A stretch of 64,000 nucleotides of DNA, from the NCBI GenBank assembly GCA_021399445.1, contig JAJTUQ010000001.1, forward strand, positions 7,750,001 to 7,814,000, in the 5' to 3' direction. The notes beneath the pieces are model-generated. The model made no database searches and was not told the DNA's origin. It saw only the letters and a program-made list of their open reading frames with translations. The translations under genes were made by a program, and so were the position numbers. Of this stretch, positions 22,676 to 34,615 are shown one piece after another (positions within the stretch are counted from its first letter, which is position 1; the number at the start of each line of letters is the position of its first letter). Source of the stretch: Xylogone sp. PMI_703. Its lineage: Eukaryota > Ascomycota > Leotiomycetes.

Positions 22676-23082
22676 AATGATTTCTTTTCCACACACTCTC
22701 TCTTCTTCCCCTTCCCTGTCTTGCCTATATCTCGTATATATCTAGCCCCTCGAAGTAACACACAGCCCTTCCTGTTATTTTCGTAAGAGCTCGTATCACC
22801 TCGGTGCGCGAGTTGTGAAAGAAACCCGTTCGTGGCGCGGGAGAAGGACAGGAGAGGTGGCTGTTGATAGCTTCAATTACGAAGGCGTACAGTAATTATT
22901 TCTCAGCCTTTCTTTTCGCCTTGCCTACGGGACGCGGCGGGGCTAGTCCTAACCCAGAATTCAAGATATCATATCACGTGATAAGCACCAATGACATCCG
23001 AGCACGACCCCAATAATCAAGGTCGACGAACCTCACCTCAATAGCCCGAAAGAGTACCCGGATTCTGACATCGGCACTCACC
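22676..23082. promoter_or_regulatory. Divergent promoter BUD31 / NDUFA6 with palindromic E-box
   Basis: The 407-bp gap between two divergent starts. It contains the perfect 12-bp palindrome TATCACGTGATA at 22972-22983 (ATCACGTG core, Cbf1-type), followed at once by CACCAATGA, a CCAAT-like element. The pairing resembles fungal respiratory-gene promoters; factor binding is inferred. Confidence 0.55.
22972..22983. promoter_or_regulatory. Palindromic Cbf1-type E-box TATCACGTGATA
   Basis: Perfect 12-bp palindrome with the ATCACGTG core on both strands, 100 bp before the NDUFA6 start and next to CCAAT. Confidence 0.55.
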
Positions 23083-23955
23083 ATGGTGATCAATCCCACC
23101 TTCCTCGCGCAGCGGACGCGACAGTGTAAGCAATTCTCCCGTTGTCCTTCAGCTGGAATGATTTGCTAATTTACCATCCACAGCCGTCAATTGGGCCGAT
23201 GCCAAACGAAGAGTTCTGCATAACTACCGGAGCTGGATACGTGCTGTATGACGTCCCTCCCTTTTCCCCATGGTTCTCGGGTTCACATATGGGCATTGTT
23301 CATACCGTCTCTGAAAATGGAGGAACTTTTTTACTTTGATTGGCGTTCTCGAGCTAATCGAATGGTTGTGCGTTGTGTGTTGAATATAGGCTCCTGAGAT
23401 CCAATCGATGTACTCGCTCAATATGCCTGTGTCGGCTATAAGGACGAAGATGCGGCAGGAATTCGAACGGCATCGATATGTGAATCAGATTGGGACGGTG
23501 GATGTGTTGCTGTTTCAGAGTCATTCTGAGTTCCAGGTTCGTTTCCTTTTTGACCTCTCTTGCATTTTGCCATGGTGGGGAGGATTTCTAGGGAAGTGGG
23601 GGAGACGGAAGCTTGGAGAGATGAGTTGCTGCGGGTATCTTTCTTGGTGGGATGGAGGGACATGTAATGGATATCACATCTTGTGGCGGGAGCAGCGATA
23701 CGTTACTAGTCGAGGTAAAGTTTACAATTGTTTGCTAACTGCTGGGATATTTCTACAGGAGACATTAAATTACTGGAAACAATTACCCCACGTGCTGAAA
23801 TACTTTAGAGTAGAGGAAGAACCCTCCGCAAAGCTTCCAAAAGACTTCATGAGTGGTTTCTTAGAGGTAATGTTCTCCCCCTAACGCTTCTCCACATTAT
23901 AGCGACTTTTTTCCCCTCAGCAGCTAACTAATTTCAAAAACAGGGGCGCAACTGA
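23083..23955 (+). CDS. NDUFA6: NADH:ubiquinone oxidoreductase subunit NDUFA6/B14 (LYR protein)
   Basis: Accessory subunit of mitochondrial complex I that anchors the acyl-carrier protein through an LYR motif. Exons 23083-23125, 23184-23245, 23390-23536, 23759-23866 and 23944-23955 encode 123 aa. The protein reads MVINPTFLAQRTRQSVNWAD, then RRVLHNYRSWIRAAPEIQ, which carries the LYR-type element as HNYR. MPVSAIRTKMRQEFERHRYV, VDVLLFQSHSEFQETLNYW and LPKDFMSGFLEGRN follow. Introns are 58, 144, 222 and 77 nt, longer on average than those of its neighbours. The last exon encodes only Gly-Arg-Asn plus stop. Start and length match the fungal 14.8-kDa subunit. No long presequence is needed in this family. 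Confidence 0.94.
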
Positions 23956-24128
23956 TCTTGCTGTTTTCCATTTAATCCTGTATATATCCTCAAAAGAAGA
24001 GATGAAACCCAAGCAAAGAACTCCGATGGTCCCAATGCCAGTGCCTTGTACGCCGCATGATGCATGTTGACAACAGATTATTCCCTTTTCTTTTCCTTTT
24101 TGTTGCAATTGTGTATGTATGCCTCTTC

Positions 24129-24803
24129 CTATGCCGTTTTGCTTGCCCTGAACTCCTCTCTTGATACTGTGAACTTATCAGCAACAACGTCACACAAGTC
24201 CATTAGATCATTAAAGCCCTTTTCTAGCGCTTCTACTGCTGTTCCCTCTGCTACTATATCAGCAAATGATGTCTTTTTTTGAACAACTCTGTATGCTCAT
24301 TACTTACCGTATGTCTGGATCCGAATATTCATAAGCGGCTCTGATGGATGAGGTATAGAGTATCCGCAGAACTCAACATCTGGACTAGATTGGCAACGGA
24401 CATTAGTTCAATACTTTTTCAGTGGCAGTAATGCACTCTTCTGGCAAAGAGTACAAGAGAAAGAGCATACTTCTTCATGATGATATATCGCAACGCATTT
24501 CCTAAAGTGTGATCCTCCTTCTGGAACTCAAAAGACGCCGCTGTATCCGTAGATCCAGGAAGCTATTCCAATTTATTAGCTCCGAACTTATCCAGAAATT
24601 ACATAACGAATTGAATTGGATTCGGTATAAAACAGAAAAAGGCTCACAATTCGGATTCGCTGCTCTTCAAAAGCTAGTAACGCGGGGTCCGGATTCTCAA
24701 ATTGGTGCTGTGATTGGGAATCTGCGGCCGAGGCATCTTCCATCTGGACGTCATCTCCAGCTGAGGATGCAGGTTCTTCAGCGACTCTCTTCTTTGGCGG
24801 CAT
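24129..24803 (-). CDS. RPC19: RNA polymerase I/III subunit AC19 (RPC19)
   Basis: AC19 forms the alpha-like heterodimer with AC40 that nucleates RNA polymerases I and III. Exons 24803-24648, 24562-24471, 24384-24308 and 24253-24129 give 149 aa. The N-terminal tail [20 protein letters not shown] is variable. The alpha-like core starts [20 protein letters not shown] and continues [20 protein letters not shown] and [16 protein letters not shown], then [20 protein letters not shown]. The [11 protein letters not shown] block is the alpha-motif signature. The third intron (24254-24307) ends at a TATAG acceptor, which gives [14 protein letters not shown]; a nearby AAAAAG acceptor would shift the frame and was rejected. 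The gene is convergent with NDUFA6, with 173 bp between stops. Confidence 0.92.
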
Positions 24804-26857
24804 GTTGGGTCCAGAATGCAATTAGTGTTCTGCCCTTGGAATTGCAGTTTATCTATCTTATCGAACGGAAAACTTTGGCACTATTTTGCGATGAAAAATA
24901 GTTTATGCCTTAGGCACAAATAGAAACTTTCCGATATACTCTGCCTCAGGTACCCGAGTACCGAAGCACAGGTTGCAGCAAGTTCATGACGCTAGGATCT
25001 ACCCATAGGGTGCAAGCAGAAGGAATTGCCATATCAGTACAGTAGACTTTGCAGTGGAGACGTAAGCAATACCGTATCAAATTGTGGATATACTGGTAGG
25101 GAAGTTTTCGATAGTACGGTACCTGTATTACGGGTACTTGGCGTCGTGTACCAAAAGCGTGCCTTCGCTCCATAAAAGCACGAGACACCACGGTCAGATA
25201 TGGGATCAGGTGCACACGTGGAAAGTGGCTCAAACAAGGGGGAGGGGTTAAGGACATTGCTCCATAGCGATCGATTAATAAAAATTTTGATAATGGTCAT
25301 AGAAAATTGCCCACTCGTGATCATAACGAGTACTGTAATTTATTAGTGCCAGCCTTATGGCCCAAAAGAGACAGTGATCATGAACTTGTGCTTTTCAATA
25401 CTTTGTTCTCTGCTTTCTGGCGCGCGGCAAGGAACAATCCGCGCATGTTCCCGCCAACAGATCATCAAGAGGCCAACACGCCCGCGGGGGGGTTATGCAG
25501 GTGCATGCTGGCACAGTCGCACTGTATGGTGGTAATGATGGAGTGCCACCATTGTTTACTTTGACAACGGGACGTGGTGACATTGTGCCAAAGCTTACTG
25601 GGACGGCGCATGGTCGAGCAGCAGCGAGCTCCTGCCAGCGAGGACGGGGTGCCTAGAGAGCTGAGATTAAACATTATGACGTTGCAGTGTCACAGAGGAC
25701 TGCACATGACATTTTTTAAGATTTCACGCTGCTGTATCTGTACCTGTACTCGTACCTGTATCTGTGCGAGCGATCGGATCTCAAGGGCCTTCAAGCGATA
25801 TGCCGATTGCCGTAAGGAAAAATTGAATAAGGAGATCCTCTCATGAATTTTTCCCAACCGTGCTGATCCAACGAGGGATTATTATTAATTGCTCATTATC
25901 TTTTTTGTTTTTGTTTTTTGCTGTACGGTAATAGGAGCGAGATGTGCCTTCGTTTTCTCCTGCGATTCTCTTGGATGTTGCTTTGCTCTCACAGGTCTGA
26001 GCGAAGATTAGCGATGTGATTGGAAGGACGAGGCTGAGCTGTTACATCTGATTGAGGCATGGAGCAGCGCGACTGGCTGGAGGGCAGAAGGGGACGCAAT
26101 CTGAGTGGAACAGCGGCTGGCGAGTGGATGCCCGTCTCAAACGCAGCCATGTCGCGAAGCAGCCCCTGGTGCGGCTATGGTGTGGTGCTACGAGCCCCTG
26201 ATCAGACGGGCTTGATTACGGCATGTCCCAATTTCGCCCTGAGGAACGAATTCGCAGCTCGCCAGAGATTGTCGGAGCGATTCTTTCTCCATCGGTCGCT
26301 TTATTGATTTTTAGATCTCCGCTGTGCATCCTTCCTATTCCTGCACGAGGGATCTTTGTGGGTGTGGATGACCCGCGACAATCCCAAAGGAATCGGGATG
26401 CGGATTGTTGTCGATCCCACGAGAAATCCCATAAGGCTTCTGCTGATCTATCGATAGCCGATAGGGTTTGATAGTCCTCGATGCCGTTTTGGGCTGAGGG
26501 AGGATCGACAATTACGTACCGGTTCCTTCTCTGCTAAAAAAAAAAGTTTTAGGTATATTCGTATTTTCGATACCTGTACATGCCTTGGTGGCTCTCCTTT
26601 GGAGATTGCAGTGCTCCTCGATTAGTGTGGTATAGATTGATCCAACTGGCTTGAAACAGCGGTCCTTCACAGAAGACCACAGCGCATCTGTTGCGGGTAG
26701 TGATATGAAAGGTCACAGGTTTCTCGCCTGGCAGCGATGATGCAGCGCTCCCCTGTAGCGAGCATGGATGGGAAATTATTGATTTTCACAAAGTGCCGCA
26801 CCTCCAGCCGTTTCTCAACGTCTGAGACGCCAGCCTTGTTGCCCTTGGGCACAACTC

Positions 26858-26873
26858 ATACGGTGCACCGTAT
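26858..26873. repeat. 16-bp perfect palindrome
   Basis: ATACGGTGCACCGTAT equals its own reverse complement over 16 bases. It lies in the gene-free interval and ends in the ACCGTA element that recurs in the neighbouring GTAC clusters. Confidence 0.85.
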
Positions 26874-28797
26874 ATTTAAATATCGTCTCAATCTCCGAGA
26901 TGATGCGATCCCGGGGGTGGTTAAGCTATTGGGAGATTTTTGACGACACGCAGAAGAGGGGTATGGTACAGTACCGTATCTGTGACCACCATGAGCAGCC
27001 CAAACCCCAAAGAAAATCAGTAGATCAGGGTTACATGTTACCTCCGTAGCCAAGACCCATCGTCTCTTGGGATGCTCGTCAAACCTTCAACGTCATGAGT
27101 GTATGTATTTTTGCCAGCAGATGAAACAGCTTGTACCAGTTTGAGTTGAGATGATGAAGTACGTGGAAATTCCAGGCTGTTGAGGGTTGGAGATTTGGTT
27201 TGGTAAAATACAGTACAGTACAGAGTACTACAGTACGGTAGACAAGTGCTGGTAGTTGTTCTATTGGAGCTTGAGTAACCTCGCGGGTTGTCGAATCCAT
27301 CCTGGCAGCTTGTGCCGTTGGCCCGTTCTGTCGAACAGTGGTCAGCAAGCCAAGGTCGCCCGTTGTCATCAGCAGCATCCCGTACAGGGCTTATAGGGCG
27401 AGGCCACCATGGACGCCGAGGTGAGAGCACTGTGGTTGTCAGTACTGTACTACTCACAGAGCAAAAAGACAACATCAGATGCAAGGTTTGCCGATGGGTC
27501 TGGTTGTTTGATCCACACCATCTGTGGCAGAAGGGAGCATGCCAAACCGCAGGAATGGGAGAGAGCACTGTAGTCGAGATCGTGGTGGAGCACTGCTCCG
27601 TCGCAGCAGCAGTAACAGCAGCCCTTTCCCCTCTTACCTGTTTGGTGCTGATGGAACGACAAGAAAAAACCTCCGTCAGCAAGAGACATGAGAGGAGGAG
27701 AGCGATGCAGCCACAGCTCATGAGTCAACCATACATACCGTACTCGAACCGAAGCTGCCTGAGCCGCGTACTTGCTTGCCTGCTTTTGCTTTTCGATAGT
27801 GATTAAATAATCTGATTGATATTGTTTTTCTGGAAGTGGTGTGCCCTCGACCAGTGCCGTTGCGTGCTTGGTGGAAGTCTTCAACGCTGTTGCTGGTGGC
27901 TTTTGGGTGCTGGGGAGGAAGGAGGGAAGAGCAGCGTTTCTCATCGGCTCGTCGGGGGCGGTGATTGGGCGATGCAGCCCCAAACCCCCAGTGTCGCGCC
28001 AGGAGGCGATCCAACACCGGGCGCCATTTGCCAGACCGCAGTCTTACAGTAGTGAGAAGTGAGTCCAAGTACCGCGGGCGTGTGTTTTTGGCTGGACCGG
28101 GACCCTCGCTGCTTGTCTGGCCCCTCCCTGCGCTGTGCGCTCTCCTCTCTGCCTCTCCTGGCCGCCCCTCGAGTCCTGGGTCCCGCCTGGCTCGATCTGC
28201 TCAATACGAATGTCCCCAGAGTATTGAGCTCTGAAACACCTAAAACCACCGCTGAAGCCTTTTCCAATTATCTTGCTCCTGCTCCTGCTTCTTCTTCTGC
28301 CGGTTGACTCGTTCTTCTCCTCTTCCACGTCGTCCTTGTCCCTTTTTTTTCTCTCCTCTCTTTTCCTTTGCATCTTCCTCATCCTCACACCGCCAACGGT
28401 TCATAAGCTCTACCCTCTCTCTCTCTCTCTCGCCCTTTAACTCCCTCTTCTCATCTCCTCTCCCTTCTGGCTCTTGCTCTTGCTGTTACTGCTTACTCTC
28501 GCCCTCGTCGGTCGTTCTGGTCAATCACCTCCACCTTTTTTTTTTCCTGCACGAACCTTTCGTGATCGGCTCACCGCGCAACCCGGCGCAGCAGGTACAG
28601 GTCTCTAGCCGCCAGCTCAACCTCCACCACCTCCACCACTATATTACTACCGAGTACTATTACTCCCCCCCGTCGCCCGCACCCAGAGTCAAAAATACTC
28701 AAGTACGCTGCTGTGGTTTGGTAATGGTGACACCAAGTCGCTCGTTAACAGAAGAAAACATTACACGGACTGCACACTAGAACTCGCCATCGAATAA

Positions 28798-28834
28798 TCT
28801 GCGCTCCTGCATCTGCGCTCCTGCATCTGCGCTC
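28798..28834 (+). repeat. 14-bp minisatellite, 2.6 copies, in the leader of the 439-aa gene
   Basis: The unit TCTGCGCTCCTGCA is repeated exactly twice and then for 9 more bases, 150 bp before the ATG at 28982. It probably lies in the 5' UTR. A one-unit change would alter leader length without touching coding sequence. Confidence 0.8.
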
Positions 28835-28981
28835 GTATTGCATATCTCGGAGCGAGGGAAGCCAAATCGAAGCTCACGAGGATCCCCGTGCTTCGCCAAG
28901 CGACAAGCTTATTCTTCGAACGGGTCCCAAATTATCCTGCTCGTTGATTTTACCCTCCCCAATTTTTCTCAAGAGTCCAGC

Positions 28982-30387
28982 ATGACTACCGCCATAGCAA
29001 TGGCACCGTCGCCAGTGCCTCACGAGAGGCCGTCCTTCGTTGACATTACTCCTGCGGCGACAACCAGCTCTCCTCCTGCGCAGCGCACCTCCGGCTCGGC
29101 AACCCCGAATCAGCCAGCACTGCGCAACGGCAGCAAAAGTCCCAAGACAACCCCAGCAAAGACCACCTCTCCAAATGTGTATGTTTTCTCTCTGGAGCAT
29201 TTCCAATTGCTTCAATCCCTTCTACAAGGCTCCAATTACTGACTGGGAATTCTTGACTGAACAGGGCTCGAGGCGCTGGTCCTCCTAAAATTATCGTGAA
29301 GAAAGAACCCCCATCTTCGCCCGACCTCCCAACCGCTCGACACCGTCCTCGCAAGCTGGACCTCTCCAAGAACACTGTTAGTGTGAATGCAAGCGGCGCA
29401 AGAACTGCAGGTGGACCTTTGACTTCCAGAGAGAGCGGCGGATTGGCCATTCAAGACGTTGGACTGGCGTGTCTGTCTCCGGGATTCGTTACACAAGATC
29501 CCACCATGAGGGAGCAATTACAACGTAGCATCTCAGTACGCGAACAACAGAGACAGCTCATCGAGTCGAGATTGCAGCAGAGCGCCCGCCCCAGTGACGC
29601 TCCGGTGGAGAGTGCAAAAGAGAAGGAATTTGGATCTCTAGCTATCAAGGCCCCAAACACATCTAGGAGGAAGGCGCCTCCAGGACTGAGCATTGTAGCC
29701 CCTTCGCACGAGCAGTTTGCTAATGAAAGAGTGATTCAATCTGCTCCACTCAACCAGACCTTCACCGGACGATACCAACCACATCCATTAACTCGCCATG
29801 TTGCAAACCAGCCATCTAATCTCTCGAATACATCTCACATTCACCACGTCCCAGCTACACAGACAAGCAACCGTTTACCACCTATCACGGATGTGTTCGC
29901 CTCAGAAGGACTCGGCTCCCATCGTGATGGTGGCCGATCGTTTTTCCAGAACTCTGGGTCAGCCTCCACCTCTTCACATTCGAATTCCAGGACCAACTTC
30001 CCTTCACCAGGACACAACTCCAATAACCAGTCGCAATCTGCGCGACCTCGTGAATATCGTTCGGCAGAAGATGTGCAGGTCGAGCTTTCTGGAGGTCGAC
30101 CAGAACTCCTTCCAAAGCTTGTGCACTATGGAGGCCATCAGCCACCCACTCCTCCATCTCCACTAACCGGCAGTGGCATGAAATATGGAGAGACGAGCCG
30201 CAGCGGTGGGAGGAGGCGCACGCGAGCGGAATATGAAGACGGCGGCAGTCCACCTCTCGGCAATGGGCCGCCAACCTCGAGGCGAGGACCATTTGGAGAG
30301 GGCCGAGACAGCCCAGGTACCCAGCAAAAGAAGAAAGAAGAGTTCATGGCTCTGTGCGCCCGTGCATGGGATCTCTTCCACTCTTAA
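28982..30387 (+). CDS. Conserved-looking disordered protein of unknown function
   Basis: I do not recognise this protein. Exons 28982-29178 and 29265-30387 (86-nt intron) encode 439 aa. Most of it is Ser/Pro/Asn/Arg-rich and predicted disordered. Several short blocks look constrained: PHERPSFVDITP near the N terminus, PPKIIVKKEPPSSP, ARHRPRKLDLSKN, the helix-prone MREQLQRSISVREQQRQLIE, RRKAPPGLSIVAP, FANERVIQSAPLNQTFTGR, and a C-terminal amphipathic segment KKEEFMALCARAWDLFHS. IVKKEP resembles a SUMO-acceptor context (psi-K-x-E) and many S/T-P sites invite phosphorylation. A regulatory nuclear role is a guess. The long gene-free upstream region and the pyrimidine-rich leader suggest complex control. 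An upstream in-frame TTG was not used as start. Confidence 0.75.
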
Positions 30388-32971
30388 ACTCTCAACTTCT
30401 GAATGCCCTTCTTTTTGACCCTATCTTTTTCGAGCTTTTACTTCAAGTCACACCAGCAGCTTTATTAGAGGCTCTGGTACAACGCCAATCCCTTTTGTTG
30501 CAATATCCTTCGGATTGGAGCGAGCGTTTTCATTCTTCGTTCAAAATACCATCTTCCTCGATATCCCAAAAAAGGAAAATATTCTCTGCAAGCATTGAGT
30601 CCGTCGATTGCGTACGAAACACGCCCTAATACTTGCGTTTTTGCACCTAGCCTGCTCTTTTTTTCTACTTTCTCAGGCTCGCTCGGCTGCAACTTCTTTT
30701 TTAACTACTTCTTGCGTGGCTTTAGCTCCAATGCTTTTTTTACCTTCAAATATACACGAAGAATAGGGATGGTGGGAAACGGGGGGGCTCTCGGACTGGG
30801 TCGAGAAACGTGTAATGGTAGGAAGGGAAATTTACTGGATACTTCGTGTTGGGGTGGTGGGCGTTACAGCGGAATTTCTGGGGCATGCTCTTTTTGACGT
30901 TGATCACCTTTGTCCTTTGTGCTTTTTTGTGTCTTTTTGGATATTCCTAATGGGGGCGCATGGAGGAGTTTAATGTGTGATATCAGATGGAGGCACTGAT
31001 TTGTGTCGACGTCCATCATGTATCTTACTATGGATATGGTATATGAAAAATTCTATCAAGCTTGAAATTCATCTTTCTTGTGTCTTTACTGTGACTACCA
31101 CAGCAGAAGAGTCCGTGTCCTTTCCGGGAACAAAAAAATAATTACTTCAAATGGGGAGGCTCTGATTTGAAGGAACACGAAGGCGTGCAATATCCAGACA
31201 CATTGGACTTCTTTCAGTTACTATAATACCTGCTGTGTTAGTAGCATGTGAGTGAGGTATCCAGATAGTCGGTCCCCTGCGTCAGAGGTGCATACATATA
31301 TATCTACTAGGTCCGATGCAAAGATAGCAAAAGCGATGGCCGAAGCCGGGGTACAGACCTGAAGTAGTGCAAGTGTATGACAAGATACGTATTTCCAGAG
31401 GCAACAAACTAGACCTGAAGAAGACAGTGCTGGTGCAGACTGGTATATGGTGTGAGCAGGAGGTTCACTATAGATGTGCACTCTCCCCCCTATACTGACT
31501 AGGTGGGTTATTTAGCTATGACACTTTCCCACTGCGAACAGGCCTAAGAGCTTTAATTTTTGATACTGTTTTATTCTCTTTCTATATCTCCATACTCATC
31601 GCATTTCATTAAACTCCTAATCCTCTCCTCCACTAACACTCTCCTTTGCACGCGACAAAAAACAGCTGATCCTCCCGTACCTTACTCCCCCTCCCCAACC
31701 GTACTCATGTTGAAAAGAGACCGCCTCCAAATCTGTCTAGCAAAGCAAACGAGCCTCTCCAATGATGGACGAACATAATTGGAGATTAAACCGCCCTGAG
31801 ATTAACAGACCATCCAAAAACTTCCCCGGCCCACACCACGAATGACCTCGCGCCGCCCCATCCATTCTCATGATATCACAGTCCCGAGGTTCTCAATTGA
31901 CTGGAAAAAAACAAATCTCCTCTGAAAGACCGGAGGGAACAAATCACCATCAAACAAAAACCAACTAACTAACCTAGGAACAAGGTGAAAAGCTGTTTGT
32001 TCTCATATCACATCGTGTCAATCATAACAAACGAGAGAGTCGAAAAGAAGACTAATTTTAAATACCAGAGAAATATCCCACTCTTAGAAGAGGTACGCAG
32101 TAAAAAAAAGGCAAAGAAGTGAAAAACGGAACGTATCATCATGCTATTGCTTGCTAGACTAGGCTAGAAGAACGTTGTTGTAAAATCAGGAGAACACTGC
32201 TTCAGGTTCGTGGCAGTTTCAGACTTCCTTAATCGAGGTAATGTTCGAAAGAAAGAACATAAGACGCCTGCGATAGTATATATGTGAATCTTGGAAGTTA
32301 GACGCAAGAAAGAGATGACAAACAAGGTAGACAGAAGCACGCGTAGAGATGAGAGAAAAATAGGAGGGGTGAAAAAAGGTCTTAAGTATTGAAAAGGGCA
32401 TAAAACGACCACCCATCCTGCAAAGCACAAAATCCACCTTCCCCGATCTATTCGCAGAAATGTCCATTTATTTCCCGCCCTAACAGTGTTTCCTCCCTTT
32501 CTGTTGTCCTCTCTCTGTAATGTGGGAATAATATCCCCTCCAGTTGCTATGATTTAGCTGTATTTTAAAAAAAGAAAGCAGTAAACGAACTAAACATCAC
32601 ATCCCCAAAAAAAATTACAAAAAGTTATCATAAAATCTCATTCAGACACCGATTCCATGAACGCCAAGAGCTCCTTGCTGGTGATCAGTGTCTCCACCGA
32701 ACACTTCCAAACAAAACCAGCCAAGGGTATTCCCCATAAAACACCACCGCTGTGACAAGATCTGTCATTAACTGTTTAACAGGATAGGTAGAAAGAAAAC
32801 GTCTCCAAAAAATACAGCAGAGGTCGCTGGTCGACAGGTTCGGGATAGTTTGATAGCATAGAACAATGCCATCTATGAGGGGAGCCGGCCCGCCCCTCTA
32901 TTTTTAGTTTTCCAGAGCACAACCGATTTATCCCACATACTCCCTTAGAACTTGCCTCCCAGCGGACACTG
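30388..32971. other. Gene-free interval (2.6 kb) between convergent genes
   Basis: Between the 3' ends of the 439-aa gene and the SAT4-like kinase. The first part (to about 31,050) looks like a long U-rich 3' UTR. Short frames at 31221-31481 and 32164-32467 have no motif. From 31,560 to 31,740 the + strand is pyrimidine-rich, and 31,900-32,150 is A-rich. A non-coding transcript is possible but nothing proves it. Confidence 0.45.
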
Positions 32972-34615
32972 TTAGAGACCCTCTTCACCTGCTTTGCACA
33001 GTTTTATCTCTCGTCCCCATTCGGATTTAAGTACTTGAGAGGCGGTGATACGTCGACTTGGATTGGGGTCGAGTATTGAGTAAATAACATTTCGGCATCG
33101 TGCCTAAACGAACATTTGTTAGTAACTGCCAGCTTAATTTTTGAAAAGCGGACAAAAACTCACTCGGTGCAACGATTCAATAGGAGCATAACCTTCCTCA
33201 TCTCTTCTTCCTTCTAAGTATCTCTCATAAAATTCATCTTCGTCCTTCTTGGCCACACGCCAAAGATGACGGCCGGTTCGCATAGCCATGTAGATCACAC
33301 CGGTGGCCCAAACATCTACAGCGCGAGCGTCGAATTCCTTATCAGTATATTCTTCTGGAGCGATATAAGGTGCCGATCCACACAACCCAGAAACAGGGTG
33401 GGGGTCAGATTCCCAGGCCATTCGGAAGCATTCGCCGTTGCCAAAATCAGTGATCTTGAGCGAGCCGTGAGTCGTAAGCAGAAGGTTCTCGGGTTTTAAA
33501 TCTCTGTGTGCTACGCCCATCTCATGCATGTACTCAACACCACGCATCATCTGCTTGAAGTAGCAGTCGGCTTCGCTGACCTCGAGCTTGCCAGATGCCA
33601 GAACGAGGGTATACAGATCTCCGCCGGCGCAATATTCCATCACCTCGCAATAGTCGCCTTTTGAATCCTGAAGGAGATCAAGGGTATGAATGACGTTGGG
33701 GTGTCGCAGAGAGGACGAGATGCAGAATTCCGAGGTAAGTCTCTTGCTGTACTTCTTCTCGTTCTCATCTGGTCGGCGTCGGAACTCTTTAACAGCGTAC
33801 AGTTGCTCTCCAGTGCCATTTTCCAATTTCTTGTGCGATATTCGAACGATGCCAAAGGCTCCACGACCAATAATTTCTTGGCATTTACCGTATTTCTCTA
33901 TCAACGTCGCGGATGCGTTTGGGCCTCCTTTCTTATCGGTGGCCAAGTTATCCCTCTCGAGTTTCAGCTGATCGACCCAGGACGACATGAGCGAGAGTTG
34001 CTGTTCGCCATCGTGATGATCGACGTTTTTGGCCTTGCCACTGATGACATTCCGAAACATATCCGACAGCTTCTCTTGACGTTTTGCGCTCTTGAGATGG
34101 TGCTCGTGGCCGCCTTGGACGTTCGGGTTGACGGTGTATCTCTGCCATGTTGCGGGCGTGCCAGCCGGGGTCTTCTTGTCCTTGGTTGCTGCAGTCATGG
34201 GCGGTTTGTCTGTCGTCGAAGCCTTGCGCGAAGGAGGGTTTGATCGCTCTTTGGGAGGAGTTGTCGAAGTGGCCAACTCGGGTTGTGGAGCCGGCGACTT
34301 TTGCGGCTGGGAAGTTATACTCGCATCTGACCTCATAGCATCCTTGGTAGAGAACATTCGAGTGAGACGCTTTGTCATCGACGGCTTCTCTGCTGCTGGA
34401 GGGGTTCCTGTCGAGGGCGGCTTGAGGTGTGGCTGTGCGAGTGGCGCAGCACTACCGTTACCGTTGAGATTCTCGACGCTGGGAGAAGCCACGCCATTGA
34501 TGGCAGTGGTAGGACGAGTCTGAGGGGACGAAACCACTGACGAAGGGACAGAGGATGATGGAGACGACTTGGAGACCAGAGCTGGCTCTTGTGGAGGTGA
34601 AGCCAAGGTAGCCAT
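32972..34615 (-). CDS. SAT4/HAL4-like Ser/Thr protein kinase (NPR1/HAL5 family)
   Basis: Budding-yeast relatives (SAT4/HAL4, HAL5, NPR1) control potassium and nutrient transporter stability at the plasma membrane. Two exons, 34615-33164 and 33103-32972 (60-nt intron), give 527 aa. The first ~230 residues are Ser/Pro/Thr-rich and disordered with MTKRLTRMFSTKDAM. The kinase domain has IGRGAFGIVRIS, YAVKEFRRRPDENEKKY, VAHRDLKPENLLL, TDFGNGECFRMAWE and SGLCGSAPYIAPEEYTDKEF. The APEE (instead of APE-x) loop and the downstream AVDVWATGVIYMAMRTGRHL are typical of this family. The second exon carries CRNVIYSILDPNPSRRITAS and the tail WGREIKLCKAGEEGL. The ATG at 34615 is used; upstream codons in frame are TTG only. 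Confidence 0.88.

Larger units (their letters stand above)
24804..28981. other. Long gene-free interval (4.2 kb) upstream of the 439-aa protein gene
   Basis: No gene is supported despite several open frames up to 227 codons, which overlap on both strands and have no motif. The content includes GTAC-rich clusters at 24940-25145 and 27200-27245, a 16-bp palindrome at 26858, degenerate TACCTG/TATCTG repeats at 25735-25765, and from about 28300 to 28680 a strongly pyrimidine-rich + strand. The latter is typical of a fungal core promoter and leader for the gene starting at 28982. Confidence 0.55.

Noticed and set aside
27278..27305. B-box-like sequence (GGTTGTCGAATCC), possible tRNA gene
   Set aside because: The box has extra bases and no cloverleaf or A box can be built around it. 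No other tRNA candidate was found by eye in the window.
27038..27721. 227-codon minus-strand open frame
   Set aside because: It overlaps other long frames on both strands in GC-richer non-coding DNA and has no domain, odd composition (Ser/Thr/Cys-rich) and no upstream promoter pattern. Probably chance.
28838..28981. N-terminal extension of the 439-aa protein
   Set aside because: The frame is open upstream but has no ATG before 28982, only TTG.
33686..34243. 185-codon frame antisense to the SAT4-like kinase
   Set aside because: It is a shadow of the kinase coding sequence, and the kinase frame is conserved.
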